This document shows positions 8,120 to 16,559 of a stretch of DNA of 64,000 bases, in pieces. The DNA is from Pelagibacteraceae bacterium AG-325-E13 (GTDB taxonomy: Bacteria; Pseudomonadota; Alphaproteobacteria; Pelagibacterales; Pelagibacteraceae). Each line of letters begins with the position of its first letter. The stretch's first letter is position 1. Below the pieces are notes generated by a model. It was given only the letters and a program-made list of their open reading frames with translations, was not told the origin of the DNA and ran no database searches. Made by a program: the position numbers and the translations under genes. The stretch covers positions 1 through 64,000 of the forward strand of contig QBYF01000001.1 in the NCBI GenBank assembly GCA_003282965.1. The letters run 5' to 3'.

Positions 8120-8124
8120 CCTCC
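8120..8124 (-). promoter_or_regulatory. Ribosome binding site that fixes the ATT start of rpsU
   Basis: GGAGG on the minus strand, followed by five T residues and then ATT (8114-8112). Spacing is ideal for initiation at the ATT. This is one of the stronger Shine-Dalgarno sequences in the window; many genes here have none that is obvious. Confidence 0.8.
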
Positions 8125-8150
8125 AGTTAATTTTACGTTAGTTATCATTT

Positions 8151-8176
8151 GCTTCAGTAATTGTCTATACTGAAGC
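8151..8176 (-). other. Stem-loop overlapping the trcR stop codon
   Basis: GCTTCAGTA and TACTGAAGC form a perfect 9-bp inverted repeat around an 8-base loop. The 5' arm encodes the last codons of trcR and the loop holds the TAG stop. No T-run follows, so it is not a standard intrinsic terminator. It may protect an mRNA 3' end or separate the trcR and rpsU messages. Confidence 0.5.
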
Positions 8177-8749
8177 TAATTGAGCTTTTTTTTCTTCTCT
8201 AATTTTAGCTTTTTTCTCTCTTTCAACTCTTCTTTTAGCTTTTTCGAGGCTTTTTTGAAAAGTCTCTTGCGTGCATAAAGCTAAAATCACTGGGTCTCTT
8301 GGCTTAAGGTTAGAAAAGTTCCAATAACTTCTTTTTCTAATTAACGACACCGTATTTTTTGTGCTTCCAACTAATTTTGAAATTTGTCCATCGGTTAACT
8401 CTGCTGCATTTTTACATAACCATAAAATAGCATCTGGTCTATCCTGCCTTTTAGACAGCGGCGTATATTTAGGTTTTTTCCTAGCTTTTAACTCAACTTC
8501 GTCCACTTTTTTAATTAAACTTAGATCTTTCGTAGGATCTTTTGAGCAGACTTCAATTTCATCTCTAGATAATTGACCTGCTAAAATAGGATTGTAGGCC
8601 TTAATTCCCTTAGCTACATCTCCATCAGCAATACCTTTGATTTCAAGCTCGTGGAGATTACAAAATTTTGCAATTTGTTTAAATGTCAAAGTTGTGTTTT
8701 CTACTAACCAAACAGCTGTGGCTTTTGGCATAAATGGCGCTTCAGACAT
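8165..8749 (-). CDS. trcR: Cell-cycle transcriptional regulator TrcR (DUF1013)
   Basis: 194 residues. The opening PFMPKATAVWLVENTTLTF is characteristic of the DUF1013 family, named TrcR in Caulobacter. A central helix-turn-helix-like segment (LTDGQISKLVGSTKNTVSLI, about 118-137) and a Lys/Arg/Glu-rich C-terminal helix follow. The family is largely restricted to alphaproteobacteria. Its role in a streamlined cell with few regulators is unknown. It starts three bases after the rpmE stop and is probably co-transcribed with it. Confidence 0.88.
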   Translation of the reverse strand: MSEAPFMPKATAVWLVENTTLTFKQIAKFCNLHELEIKGIADGDVAKGIKAYNPILAGQLSRDEIEVCSKDPTKDLSLIKKVDEVELKARKKPKYTPLSKRQDRPDAILWLCKNAAELTDGQISKLVGSTKNTVSLIRKRSYWNFSNLKPRDPVILALCTQETFQKSLEKAKRRVEREKKAKIREEKKAQLASV

Positions 8750-8752
8750 ATT

Positions 8753-8977
8753 TTATTTTTTTGTTCTAAGGTTGCTAAATTTTTTGTTATATTTACTAAC
8801 TCTACCTTTATCCAAAATTTTTTGCGCACCACCTGTCCATGCAAAATGGGACTTAGGATCTATATCTAATTTTAAAGTGTCGTTTTCTTTTCCCCAGGTA
8901 GATTTAGTTTCAAATTCACTTCCATCAGTCATAACAACTTTAATTTTATGGTAGTCTGGGTGTAAGTTTTTTTTCAT
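8753..8977 (-). CDS. rpmE: Large-subunit ribosomal protein bL31, zinc-free type
   Basis: 74 residues beginning [12 protein letters not shown], with [13 protein letters not shown] and a C-terminal RVSKYNKKF, the normal bL31 layout. There is no cysteine at all, so this is the C- form without the zinc-binding motif. It is the first gene of a bL31-trcR-bS21-csp series. Confidence 0.95.
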   Translation of the reverse strand: MKKNLHPDYHKIKVVMTDGSEFETKSTWGKENDTLKLDIDPKSHFAWTGGAQKILDKGRVSKYNKKFSNLRTKK

Positions 8978-9005
8978 GTTGCGAGTTTTATATGATTAAA
9001 GGTTT

Positions 9006-9806
9006 TTACTCAATATTTTTTTTAATTATTAAGTCACGTAATTCACTATGAATGTTTGAATTTGACGCTAAAATGTTCTTTTTTAATGGTGCCTTATCGT
9101 CAATTTCAAAAAAATCAATAAATCCACCAGCTTCTTTTAAAATAATTATCCCTGCTGCAATATCCCAATAATTCAACTCTCTTTGCCAATAACCATCAAA
9201 TCTACCGCAAGCTACGTACGCCATGTCTAAGGCAGCGCTTCCAAATTTTCTTACGTTAGATACTTGTTTAGACACATTAATGTATTCAGAAAAAATTTTA
9301 TCTTTTATTTTACTTGCTTGTTTTGGACCTCCAGTAACTAAAAAGGCATCCTTAATTTTTTTTTTATTTGAGACTCTAATTCTAGAATTATTTAAATAAG
9401 CTCCGTTACCTTTTTCAGCACTAAACATTTCATTCGTAATAGGATTAAATATTATTCCACATTTTATTTCATTCTCTTCCTCATAACCTATTGAGATTGC
9501 AAATTGTGGTATTCCATTTAAAAAATTCATAGTTCCATCTATTGGATCAATAATCCATCTATTTTTGGTATTTGATTTATTGATTTCTCCAGTTTCCTCT
9601 GTAATAATTCCATATTCTGGATGCGCTTTTTGCAACTCTTCGATTAAGATTTTTTCAGTTCTTTTATCTGCAGATGTTACAAAATCTCCAGGACCTTTAG
9701 TAGAAACTTGTAAATTTTCTACTTCACCATAGTCTCTAATTAGTAACCTAGACGCTTTCATGCATGCCCTGGTAATAATATTTATGTGAGGAGAATTTAA
9801 TCTCAT
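9006..9806 (-). CDS. suhB: Inositol monophosphatase family protein (SuhB-like)
   Basis: 266 residues. Metal-binding motifs are present: TEETG near 69-73 and DPIDGTMNF at about 87-95, with the later WDIAAG motif near 218. The family is Mg-dependent and Li-sensitive and hydrolyses inositol-1-phosphate or related sugar/nucleotide phosphates; SuhB also acts in rRNA antitermination in E. coli. Substrate cannot be fixed. The start overlaps the efp stop by one base, implying translational coupling. Confidence 0.9.
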   Translation of the reverse strand: MRLNSPHINIITRACMKASRLLIRDYGEVENLQVSTKGPGDFVTSADKRTEKILIEELQKAHPEYGIITEETGEINKSNTKNRWIIDPIDGTMNFLNGIPQFAISIGYEEENEIKCGIIFNPITNEMFSAEKGNGAYLNNSRIRVSNKKKIKDAFLVTGGPKQASKIKDKIFSEYINVSKQVSNVRKFGSAALDMAYVACGRFDGYWQRELNYWDIAAGIIILKEAGGFIDFFEIDDKAPLKKNILASNSNIHSELRDLIIKKNIE

Positions 9807-10369
9807 TAACTAACTCTTTTTACATATTCTAAAGTGCGAGTATCTATTATAATTTTTTCACCACTTTCGATAAAAGGCGGAACATCTATTTTAATCCCAC
9901 AGTCTAACAAAGCTGGTTTATAAGAAGAAGATGCTGTTTGATTCTTTATCGCTGCGTCAGTGCTTTCTATAGTGCACTCTACATTATTAGGCAAGTTAAT
10001 TGATATAGGCTTTTCTTCCATAAAAGAAATTGTAACTTCGAGATTTTCTCTCAAAAGTTTATGACTATCTCCAGCGATAGATTTTGAAATCTCTACTTGT
10101 TCAAAAGTTTCATTGTCCATGAAATGGCAAGTTTCTCCGTCGATATATAAAAAATTGAATTTTTTTTCATCGACTTCTGCTTTTTCAACAGTTTCACTCG
10201 ACCTAAATCTTTCATTTAACTTAGTTCCTTTCAATAAACTTTTTAATTCTACTTGGTTAAAAGCGCCACCTTTTCCTGGTTTGACGTGTTGAGTTTTAAG
10301 AACATTCCAATAATCATTTTTATGTTCAATAATCATTCCTGGTTTAATTTCTATGGCAGTTATTTTCAT
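9806..10369 (-). CDS. efp: Elongation factor P
   Basis: 187 residues in the three-domain EF-P layout. KPGKGGAFNQ at about 30-39 carries K33, equivalent to the lysine modified by EpmA in E. coli. The C-terminal domain has the EF-P signature (DTRTLEYVKR). It relieves ribosome stalling at polyproline. No epmA/epmB is seen in the window. It overlaps thiE by four bases and suhB by one. Confidence 0.96.
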   Translation of the reverse strand: MKITAIEIKPGMIIEHKNDYWNVLKTQHVKPGKGGAFNQVELKSLLKGTKLNERFRSSETVEKAEVDEKKFNFLYIDGETCHFMDNETFEQVEISKSIAGDSHKLLRENLEVTISFMEEKPISINLPNNVECTIESTDAAIKNQTASSSYKPALLDCGIKIDVPPFIESGEKIIIDTRTLEYVKRVS

Positions 10370-10968
10370 TTAAACTTTCTTATCGCAATTTCTGGTTTTA
10401 ATTTTGGGTTATCCCAAATATAACTTGATATTGCAATATATTTTGCACCAGATTTAATAAATTTTTTATAGTTTGAACCTTTGATGCCACCAATTGCTAC
10501 AATTGGTTTTTTAATATTTCTTTTGGCCCACTTTAAAATATTTATATTTGCTTTTTTAGCTTCAGGCTTAAGTTTTGATTTATTAAAAGAACCAAAAGCC
10601 AAATAATCGGCCTTATTTTTTATTGCAATTTTGGCCAAAGATTTTGAGTTATGACAAGTAACACCAACAATTTGTCTTTTTAGATATTTTTTAGCATTTA
10701 ATATAGAACCATCTTTCTGACCCAAGTGACAACCATCAGCATTTGTAATTTTTGCAATATGGGGATTATCATTAATTATAAGTTTTACACTGTATTTTTT
10801 TAAGATTTTTTTAATTTTTTTTACTATTTGAATTGTCTCTTTGACTTTAATTTTTTTTAATCTTAATTGAAAAAATTTTACATTTTTGGCAGCTAAAACT
10901 TTATGTAGATTATTATAAAAATTACTACTGATTTTTTTTGGTGAGATTAAATATACAAACTTTCTCAA
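10366..10968 (-). CDS. thiE: Thiamine-phosphate synthase
   Basis: 200 residues forming a TIM-barrel of the ThiE/TenI type. FQLRLK near 33-38, IINDN at 64-68 (pyrophosphate/Mg contact), HLGQ at 81-84, YLAFGSF near 132 and AIGGI support the call. It joins HMP-pyrophosphate and thiazole phosphate. The Lys-rich sequence is shortened relative to E. coli ThiE. TenI, a close non-catalytic relative, is the main alternative, but retention of the INDN and HLGQ motifs favours ThiE. thiD lies at 28892-29704. Confidence 0.82.
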   Translation of the reverse strand: MRKFVYLISPKKISSNFYNNLHKVLAAKNVKFFQLRLKKIKVKETIQIVKKIKKILKKYSVKLIINDNPHIAKITNADGCHLGQKDGSILNAKKYLKRQIVGVTCHNSKSLAKIAIKNKADYLAFGSFNKSKLKPEAKKANINILKWAKRNIKKPIVAIGGIKGSNYKKFIKSGAKYIAISSYIWDNPKLKPEIAIRKFK

Positions 10969-10973
10969 TTTTA

Positions 10974-11990
10974 TTAAGCCGCAACTTCTTTTTCTAGATT
11001 TTCAGACCATTCTCCTCTTGAAGATAGTCCGTTCATTTTTGCTCTGTGGTTAAATGCTTTTTGAATATTGTTTTGACCATTTTGATCTTTTCCAAATTCC
11101 TTTAACGCACTGGCTTGCAAACCTCTGCCATAAGAAAAAGTAATTAAAAAATTCGTATCATTAATTTTATTGATTTCGTTTAGGTTTTTACTTGCTTCAA
11201 TTTCTGATTGTCCCCCAGATAAAAAAGCAATTCCAGTTACTTGATTTGGAACATTTTTTTTAAGGCAATCTAATGTTTTTTTTGCAATTTCTTCTGCGCT
11301 TGATTTTTTTTCTGAGCCCTTTCCAGGAATAATCATATTAGGTTTTAAAACTGTTCCCTTTAAATCAACTTTATGATTTTCAAGTTCATTGAAACATTCA
11401 TTTAATACGTCAGTTGTTACCTGGTAACATTTATCAATATCATGTGATCCATCCATTAATACTTCTGGCTCTACAATCGGAACCATTTTAGCCTCTTGTA
11501 CTAGAGCTGCATATCTAGCTAGAGCGTGGGCATTAGATTTTATTGATTGAGATGATGGGAGTTTATGTTCAATTTTATAAACCGCTCTCCATTTTGTAAA
11601 TCTTGCTCCCAGCTCATAATATTCTTTTAATCTTTCTCTTAACCCATCTAGGCCTTCAGTAATAGTTTCATCGGATGATCCTGCAAGTGATTTAGCTCCT
11701 TTATCAACTTTAATACCTGGAACAGCATTATTCTTTGTAATTAATTCTGGCACAGTTGGCCCAATTGTAGTTTTTTGTTTTATAGTTTCATCGAAAAGAA
11801 TAACTCCTCCAATATAATTTTTCATAGCTTCTGCACTAAAAAGAGTTTGTCTAAAAACCAATCTATTTTTTTCAGTATTTTCTACGTTTATACTTTTAAA
11901 TCTTTTTGCAATAGTTCCGGTGCTTTCATCAGCTGCGAGTATCCCTTTGCCTTTGGCACACATTTTTTTTGCAATTTCTTCTAAAGTCAT
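10974..11990 (-). CDS. Fructose-bisphosphate aldolase, class I
   Basis: 338 residues. GKGILAADESTGTIAKRF near 13-30, KWRAVYKI near 137-144 and LKPNMIIPG near 216-224 (containing the Schiff-base lysine) identify the eukaryote-like class I enzyme. It cleaves fructose-1,6-bisphosphate or condenses trioses in gluconeogenesis. It is nine bases downstream of pgk and part of a tkt-pgk-fba run. Confidence 0.95.
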   Translation of the reverse strand: MTLEEIAKKMCAKGKGILAADESTGTIAKRFKSINVENTEKNRLVFRQTLFSAEAMKNYIGGVILFDETIKQKTTIGPTVPELITKNNAVPGIKVDKGAKSLAGSSDETITEGLDGLRERLKEYYELGARFTKWRAVYKIEHKLPSSQSIKSNAHALARYAALVQEAKMVPIVEPEVLMDGSHDIDKCYQVTTDVLNECFNELENHKVDLKGTVLKPNMIIPGKGSEKKSSAEEIAKKTLDCLKKNVPNQVTGIAFLSGGQSEIEASKNLNEINKINDTNFLITFSYGRGLQASALKEFGKDQNGQNNIQKAFNHRAKMNGLSSRGEWSENLEKEVAA

Positions 11991-11999
11991 AGCTGATAT

Positions 12000-13190
12000 T
12001 TATTTTAAAACATTGAGGCCGGGCAAGTCTTTTCCTTCAAGAAATTCTAAAAACGCTCCGCCTGCTGTTGATAAGTGTGTAAAAGTAAATTTATCCTCAC
12101 TATTTTTAATTGCAGAAATGGTATCTCCACCACCTAGTATTGATATGAGAGATTTTCTAGCCGTACTTTCAGATATTTTCTTAGCAATCGCCAAAGTGCC
12201 AGTTGAAAAGTTTGTATTTTCAAAATACCCCGCTGGACCATTCCATAAAATTGTATTTGATTGATCTATAATACTCTTAATTTTTTTGATTGTTTTTGGC
12301 CCTATATCTAAGATTATTTCATCTTTAGAAATAGAGTTAAGCTCTTTAGTTTTTCCTGAGCCTTCAAAATTAGTTGAAACACTACAGTCTTCAGGAATAA
12401 AAATACTACAATTATATTTTTTGGCCTCAGTATATATTTTATTAATTATTTCTTTAGTTCCTTTCTCTACAAGAGATTTTCCAACTATAAAACCTTTGAA
12501 GGTCAAAAAATTGTTTGCCATGGCTCCAACAATTATAATGTTATCTACGTTTTTTATTAAATTAGTAATGACATTGATTTTTGTTGATACTTTTGACCCT
12601 CCAATAATACAAGTAACTGGTTTTTTTTTATTTTGAATAATTGTATTTATTGCATCAATTTCTTTTTTTACAAGTGGCCCAGCATAGGACTCTTTCATAT
12701 ATTTTGTAATTTTGTGAATGGAAGCCTGTTCTCTATGGGAGCACGAAAAAGCGTCATTTATATAAATGTCACCAAGTGAAGCAAGTTTTTTTGCAAAATT
12801 GTCATCATTTTTATTTTCCCCCTCAAAAAATCTAACATTTTCTAACAAAATAATTTCACCTTCTTTTAAGTATGAGAATTTATTTTTTGTTTCTTCATTA
12901 ATATCCCCCATAAAAAAAAATACATTTGTTTCTAGCTGTTCTTTTAAAAATTTATATATTGGCGCAAGAGATAATTCGCTATTTTTTTCCCCATTTGGTC
13001 TTCCCAAATGGCTTACTATGACAATCTTTGCTTTTTTATTTATCAAGTCTTTTATAAGAGGTAAACTTGTTAAAACTCTACTTTTATCTTGAATTTTTTT
13101 TTCTTTTAATGGAACATTAAAATCCAGTCTAAGAATTATTGTTTTGTTCTGAACTTTAAGATTTTCAGAAAAATATTTTATTTTACTCAT
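12000..13190 (-). CDS. pgk: Phosphoglycerate kinase
   Basis: 396 residues with LRLDFNVPL near 20-28, SHLGRPNG near 60-67, the ENVRF and AFSCSHREQAS blocks, and the C-terminal GGGDTISAI nucleotide loop. It interconverts 1,3-bisphosphoglycerate and 3-phosphoglycerate. It follows tkt with an 11-base gap; the gap (glyceraldehyde-3-phosphate dehydrogenase) gene often found in this position is not there. Confidence 0.97.
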   Translation of the reverse strand: MSKIKYFSENLKVQNKTIILRLDFNVPLKEKKIQDKSRVLTSLPLIKDLINKKAKIVIVSHLGRPNGEKNSELSLAPIYKFLKEQLETNVFFFMGDINEETKNKFSYLKEGEIILLENVRFFEGENKNDDNFAKKLASLGDIYINDAFSCSHREQASIHKITKYMKESYAGPLVKKEIDAINTIIQNKKKPVTCIIGGSKVSTKINVITNLIKNVDNIIIVGAMANNFLTFKGFIVGKSLVEKGTKEIINKIYTEAKKYNCSIFIPEDCSVSTNFEGSGKTKELNSISKDEIILDIGPKTIKKIKSIIDQSNTILWNGPAGYFENTNFSTGTLAIAKKISESTARKSLISILGGGDTISAIKNSEDKFTFTHLSTAGGAFLEFLEGKDLPGLNVLK

Positions 13191-13201
13191 TCAAACTGTA
13201 A

Positions 13202-15184
13202 TTATTTTCTTAACCTTTCTTGAATGGCCAATACTATTTTCCCCACTGATAGATTAAGATGTTCATATACTTGTTTATAAGGTGCGCTTTCACCAAATTT
13301 ATCAATACCTATGCTTAACCCTCTATTCCCTAAATATTTTTCCCAAGAAGAAATATTTCCAGCCTCGATTGTTACAATTAAAGACTCTTTATCTAAAATA
13401 TTTTTTTTAAAATCTTCAGATTGTTTATTAAAAAGTTCTTGGCATGGCATTGAAACAACTTTAGATGAAATATTATTTTTTTTTAACTCATCGTGAACAT
13501 TTATAGCCAGTTCAACTTCAGAACCTGAGGCAACTAAAGTAACCTTATTTTCGTGCGAGTCCATCCTTACAGTGTAGGCTCCTTTTTCACATTCATTATT
13601 TTCAGAAAATTTAGGATTAATGTAAGGTAATTTTTGTCTTGATAAAGCAATCGCGCTAGGTGTATTTTTACTTTTCAAAGCTATTTGCCAACATTCTAAT
13701 GTTTCATTTATGTCGGCTGGTCGAAAAACATTAAGATTAGGAATTGCTCTTAGGCCGTTTAATTGTTCTATTGGTTGATGTGTCGGACCATCTTCACCTA
13801 GTCCAATTGAGTCATGAGAGAAAATATAAATTACTTTTAATCCCATTAGTGCGGCAAGTCTTATTGATGGTTTACAGTAATCTGAAAAAATTAAAAAGGT
13901 TCCACCATAAGGAATTAATCCGCTGTATAATGCTAATCCATTCATAATTGCCGCCATTCCATGTTCTCTAACACCGAAATGAATATAATTTCCATCAAAA
14001 TTTTTTGAATTAATTACTTTAGAATTATTTGTTTTAGTATTATTTGATCCACTAAGGTCTGCTGATCCACCAATTAACTGAGGTAAGATACTTGAAATAC
14101 TTTCTATAACAGCCGAAGAACATTGTCTTGTTGCCATGCTTGGTTTTGAGTCGAAATATTTTACTTTTTCTTTTTTAATTAAATCTTCAAGATTTTTTAG
14201 ATTTGACTCCACATATGTTTTATTTAATTCTGATTTAATATGAGAGCTTTTTTTGTTTAATGTTTCTAACCATTTTTCCTCTAATTTTATTCCTTTTTTT
14301 CCAATTGTTCTCCAAGAGTTCAAAATATCTTCTGGAATCTCAAATGGTTCATTATTCCATTTAAGTTTTTTTCTTACTAAAGCAATTTCTTCCATTCCAA
14401 GAGGTGAGCCATGAGAAGAAGCTTTGCCTGATTTATTCGGAGATCCAAATCCAATGATAGTTTTACAAGATATTATAGTAGGCTTGTTTGCTTTAGATGC
14501 TTTAGTTATTGCTTTTGAAATTTGTTTTTCATTATGACCATTAATTTCTAAAAAATTCCATCCATATCCTTCAAATCTTTTTTTATAATTATCAGATACA
14601 CTTAACGAAGTAGGACCATCAATTGAGATTTTATTGTTGTCAAAAAAAACAATTAAGTTTTTAAGTTTCAGATGACCCGCTAAACTCATAGCTTCGTGGC
14701 TTATTCCCTCCATAAGATCACCATCACTTGCAATAACATATGTTTTGTTATTGATTAAAGTAGGTCCAAATTTTTTTTTTAAAATCTCTTCAGCGATTGC
14801 CATTCCAACAGCATTTCCAAGACCTTGTCCCAAGGGACCTGTGGTAGTTTCAATACCTGTACCACTTTTAAATTCAGGATGACCTGCACAAATTGAATCT
14901 AGTTGTCTAAAATTTTTTATGTCATCGAGCGACACACTTTCATAGCCAGTTAAGTGAAGCAATGAATATAAAAGCATTGAGCCATGTCCAGCTGATAAAA
15001 TAAATCTATCTCGATTGACCCAATCAGGATTTTTTGGATTAAACCTGAGGTGGTATTTAAATAGAACTGTAGCTACATCCGCCATACCCATCGGCATACC
15101 AGGATGACCAGAATTAGCCTTCTGAACAGCATCGATTGATAAAAATCTTATTGCGTTTGATAATTGATTAAATTTTACGTTCAC
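13202..15184 (-). CDS. tkt: Transketolase
   Basis: 660 residues, standard length. SGHPGMPMG near 26-34, GPLGQGLGNAVGMA near 116-129, the thiamine-diphosphate motif GDGDLMEGISHEA near 154-166, GEDGPTHQPIEQL in the second half and the C-terminal SIGIDKFGESAP. It acts in the non-oxidative pentose phosphate pathway with the transaldolase-like enzyme at 5091. It is the first gene of the long minus-strand series; the 71-base divergent gap to 15256 presumably holds its promoter. Confidence 0.97.
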   Translation of the reverse strand: MNVKFNQLSNAIRFLSIDAVQKANSGHPGMPMGMADVATVLFKYHLRFNPKNPDWVNRDRFILSAGHGSMLLYSLLHLTGYESVSLDDIKNFRQLDSICAGHPEFKSGTGIETTTGPLGQGLGNAVGMAIAEEILKKKFGPTLINNKTYVIASDGDLMEGISHEAMSLAGHLKLKNLIVFFDNNKISIDGPTSLSVSDNYKKRFEGYGWNFLEINGHNEKQISKAITKASKANKPTIISCKTIIGFGSPNKSGKASSHGSPLGMEEIALVRKKLKWNNEPFEIPEDILNSWRTIGKKGIKLEEKWLETLNKKSSHIKSELNKTYVESNLKNLEDLIKKEKVKYFDSKPSMATRQCSSAVIESISSILPQLIGGSADLSGSNNTKTNNSKVINSKNFDGNYIHFGVREHGMAAIMNGLALYSGLIPYGGTFLIFSDYCKPSIRLAALMGLKVIYIFSHDSIGLGEDGPTHQPIEQLNGLRAIPNLNVFRPADINETLECWQIALKSKNTPSAIALSRQKLPYINPKFSENNECEKGAYTVRMDSHENKVTLVASGSEVELAINVHDELKKNNISSKVVSMPCQELFNKQSEDFKKNILDKESLIVTIEAGNISSWEKYLGNRGLSIGIDKFGESAPYKQVYEHLNLSVGKIVLAIQERLRK

Positions 15185-15255
15185 AGTTTAATTACCTATA
15201 TAGACTTAAACTAAGTATATCAATAATATGATATAAAAAAAAATTATGAGTATTT

Positions 15256-15570
15256 TTGAAAAAAAAGAAAAAAAATTTAAACGAGCTAATTAATAAATTG
15301 GATGTTTTAACTTCAACTTATTCACAGTCTTCCTATGAGGCAGAAAATATAAAAACCGAGAAGAATGAAATACTAAGGCAAAAATCAGAGATTGAAAAAA
15401 AAAATCAAGAATTAATGAGAGAGCACAAATACTTAAAGGAAAAAATCGATAGTCTTAAAAAAGAGGTAAATCAACAATCGGCTATGGAAGATAAATTCAA
15501 CCAAGATATAGAAGAACTAAGCCAAGAAACAGAAAATTTAGTTAGTGAAATCGAAAAATGGCAAACATAA
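15256..15570 (+). CDS. Small coiled-coil protein, DUF4164-like
   Basis: 104 residues from a TTG start, almost entirely heptad-like charged helix (KSEIEKKNQELMREHKYL region), predicted coiled coil with no other domain. It overlaps zapA by 13 bases, the arrangement of DUF4164 proteins beside zapA in alphaproteobacteria (from memory). The start is doubtful: an ATG at 15246 (MSIFEKKEKK) would be a more natural N-terminus but is out of frame by one base across two A8 tracts. A role with ZapA at the division site is plausible but unproven. Confidence 0.65.
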   Translation: MKKKKKNLNELINKLDVLTSTYSQSSYEAENIKTEKNEILRQKSEIEKKNQELMREHKYLKEKIDSLKKEVNQQSAMEDKFNQDIEELSQETENLVSEIEKWQT

Positions 15571-16004
15571 ATATAAAATTTAATAATAAAGACTATCTTT
15601 TATCTTGCGACGATGGACAAGAAGAGTCCTTAAAAAACTTAACAAAATACTTGGATAGAAAATATACTGAACTAAAAGATAAACTAGGCAATATAGGAGA
15701 AAATAAACTTCTCTTAATTACAACAATACAATTAATTGACGAATATTTTAATTTAAAACAAAAGGTTACTCTACAAAAGAAAAAAATAGATGATCTTGCA
15801 AATAAATTCAAAGAATTAAAGAAATTAGCAATTGAATATAAAGAAGGAAAAGATAAAGAAATAGAAAAACTTAATAATGAATTAGATAAATTTAAAAAAA
15901 CTGTTGATGAAAGCAACAATCTTTATGAGTCAATGTTAGACAAAACCACAAAGTCTTTAGAAAAAATACTACTAAACACTGAATCAATTTCTAAAATTCA
16001 GTAA
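15558..16004 (+). CDS. zapA: Cell division protein ZapA
   Basis: 148 residues. The N-terminal ZapA domain (ANINIKFNNKDYLLSCDDG, then LTKYLDRKYTELK and a helix through LLITTIQLIDEYFNLKQ) is followed by a long coiled coil. ZapA crosslinks FtsZ filaments. The tail is longer than in E. coli ZapA (109 residues), as in other alphaproteobacteria. Its stop directly abuts the start of the folate cyclo-ligase gene, leaving no room for the 6S RNA often found between them in other proteobacteria. Confidence 0.88.
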   Translation: MANINIKFNNKDYLLSCDDGQEESLKNLTKYLDRKYTELKDKLGNIGENKLLLITTIQLIDEYFNLKQKVTLQKKKIDDLANKFKELKKLAIEYKEGKDKEIEKLNNELDKFKKTVDESNNLYESMLDKTTKSLEKILLNTESISKIQ

Positions 16005-16559
16005 ATGAAAAACAAAGACAGATTAAGAAAAAAATATTTTTTAATTAGAAAAAAAAAATATTATGATATAAAATCCAGTTTTTTTCTACCACTAATTAAA
16101 TTAATTAAAAGAAAATTTAAAAAAAAACAGCTTTTTTTGTCGAGTTATTACCCATCATCTTATGAAGTTAATACTACTAAGTTATTTGAAATCAGAATGT
16201 TAGATAAGTTTAAGATCCTTCTTCCAGTCATAAAAAAAAATAATGAGATGTATTTCCATGAATGGAAAAAAAATGATGTCTTAAAAATAAATCGATTTGG
16301 AATGTTAGAACCTGCTTTTTTGCCAGATCATATAGTGCCAGATATAATGTTGGTTCCTTTACTAGCTTATGATAATTTAAAAAATAGGCTGGGTTACGGA
16401 GGAGGATTCTATGATAGATATCTTAATAAATATTTAAGAAAACACGATAATATTTTAACGGTTGGCATTGCTTTTTCATTTCAAAAATATCATAAGATTC
16501 CAGAATTAAACCACGATGTAAAATTAAATTATATTTTGACCGAGAAAGGCATCAGTTAA
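16005..16559 (+). CDS. 5-formyltetrahydrofolate cyclo-ligase
   Basis: 184 residues. LGYGGGFYDRYL near 125-136 is the family signature, and SSYYPSSYEVNT and the LVPLLAYD strand are as expected. It converts 5-formyl-THF to 5,10-methenyl-THF with ATP and rescues the folate pool. Start and stop are both shared or abutting with neighbours (zapA ends at the preceding base; the next ATG overlaps the TAA by one base). Confidence 0.92.
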   Translation: MKNKDRLRKKYFLIRKKKYYDIKSSFFLPLIKLIKRKFKKKQLFLSSYYPSSYEVNTTKLFEIRMLDKFKILLPVIKKNNEMYFHEWKKNDVLKINRFGMLEPAFLPDHIVPDIMLVPLLAYDNLKNRLGYGGGFYDRYLNKYLRKHDNILTVGIAFSFQKYHKIPELNHDVKLNYILTEKGIS

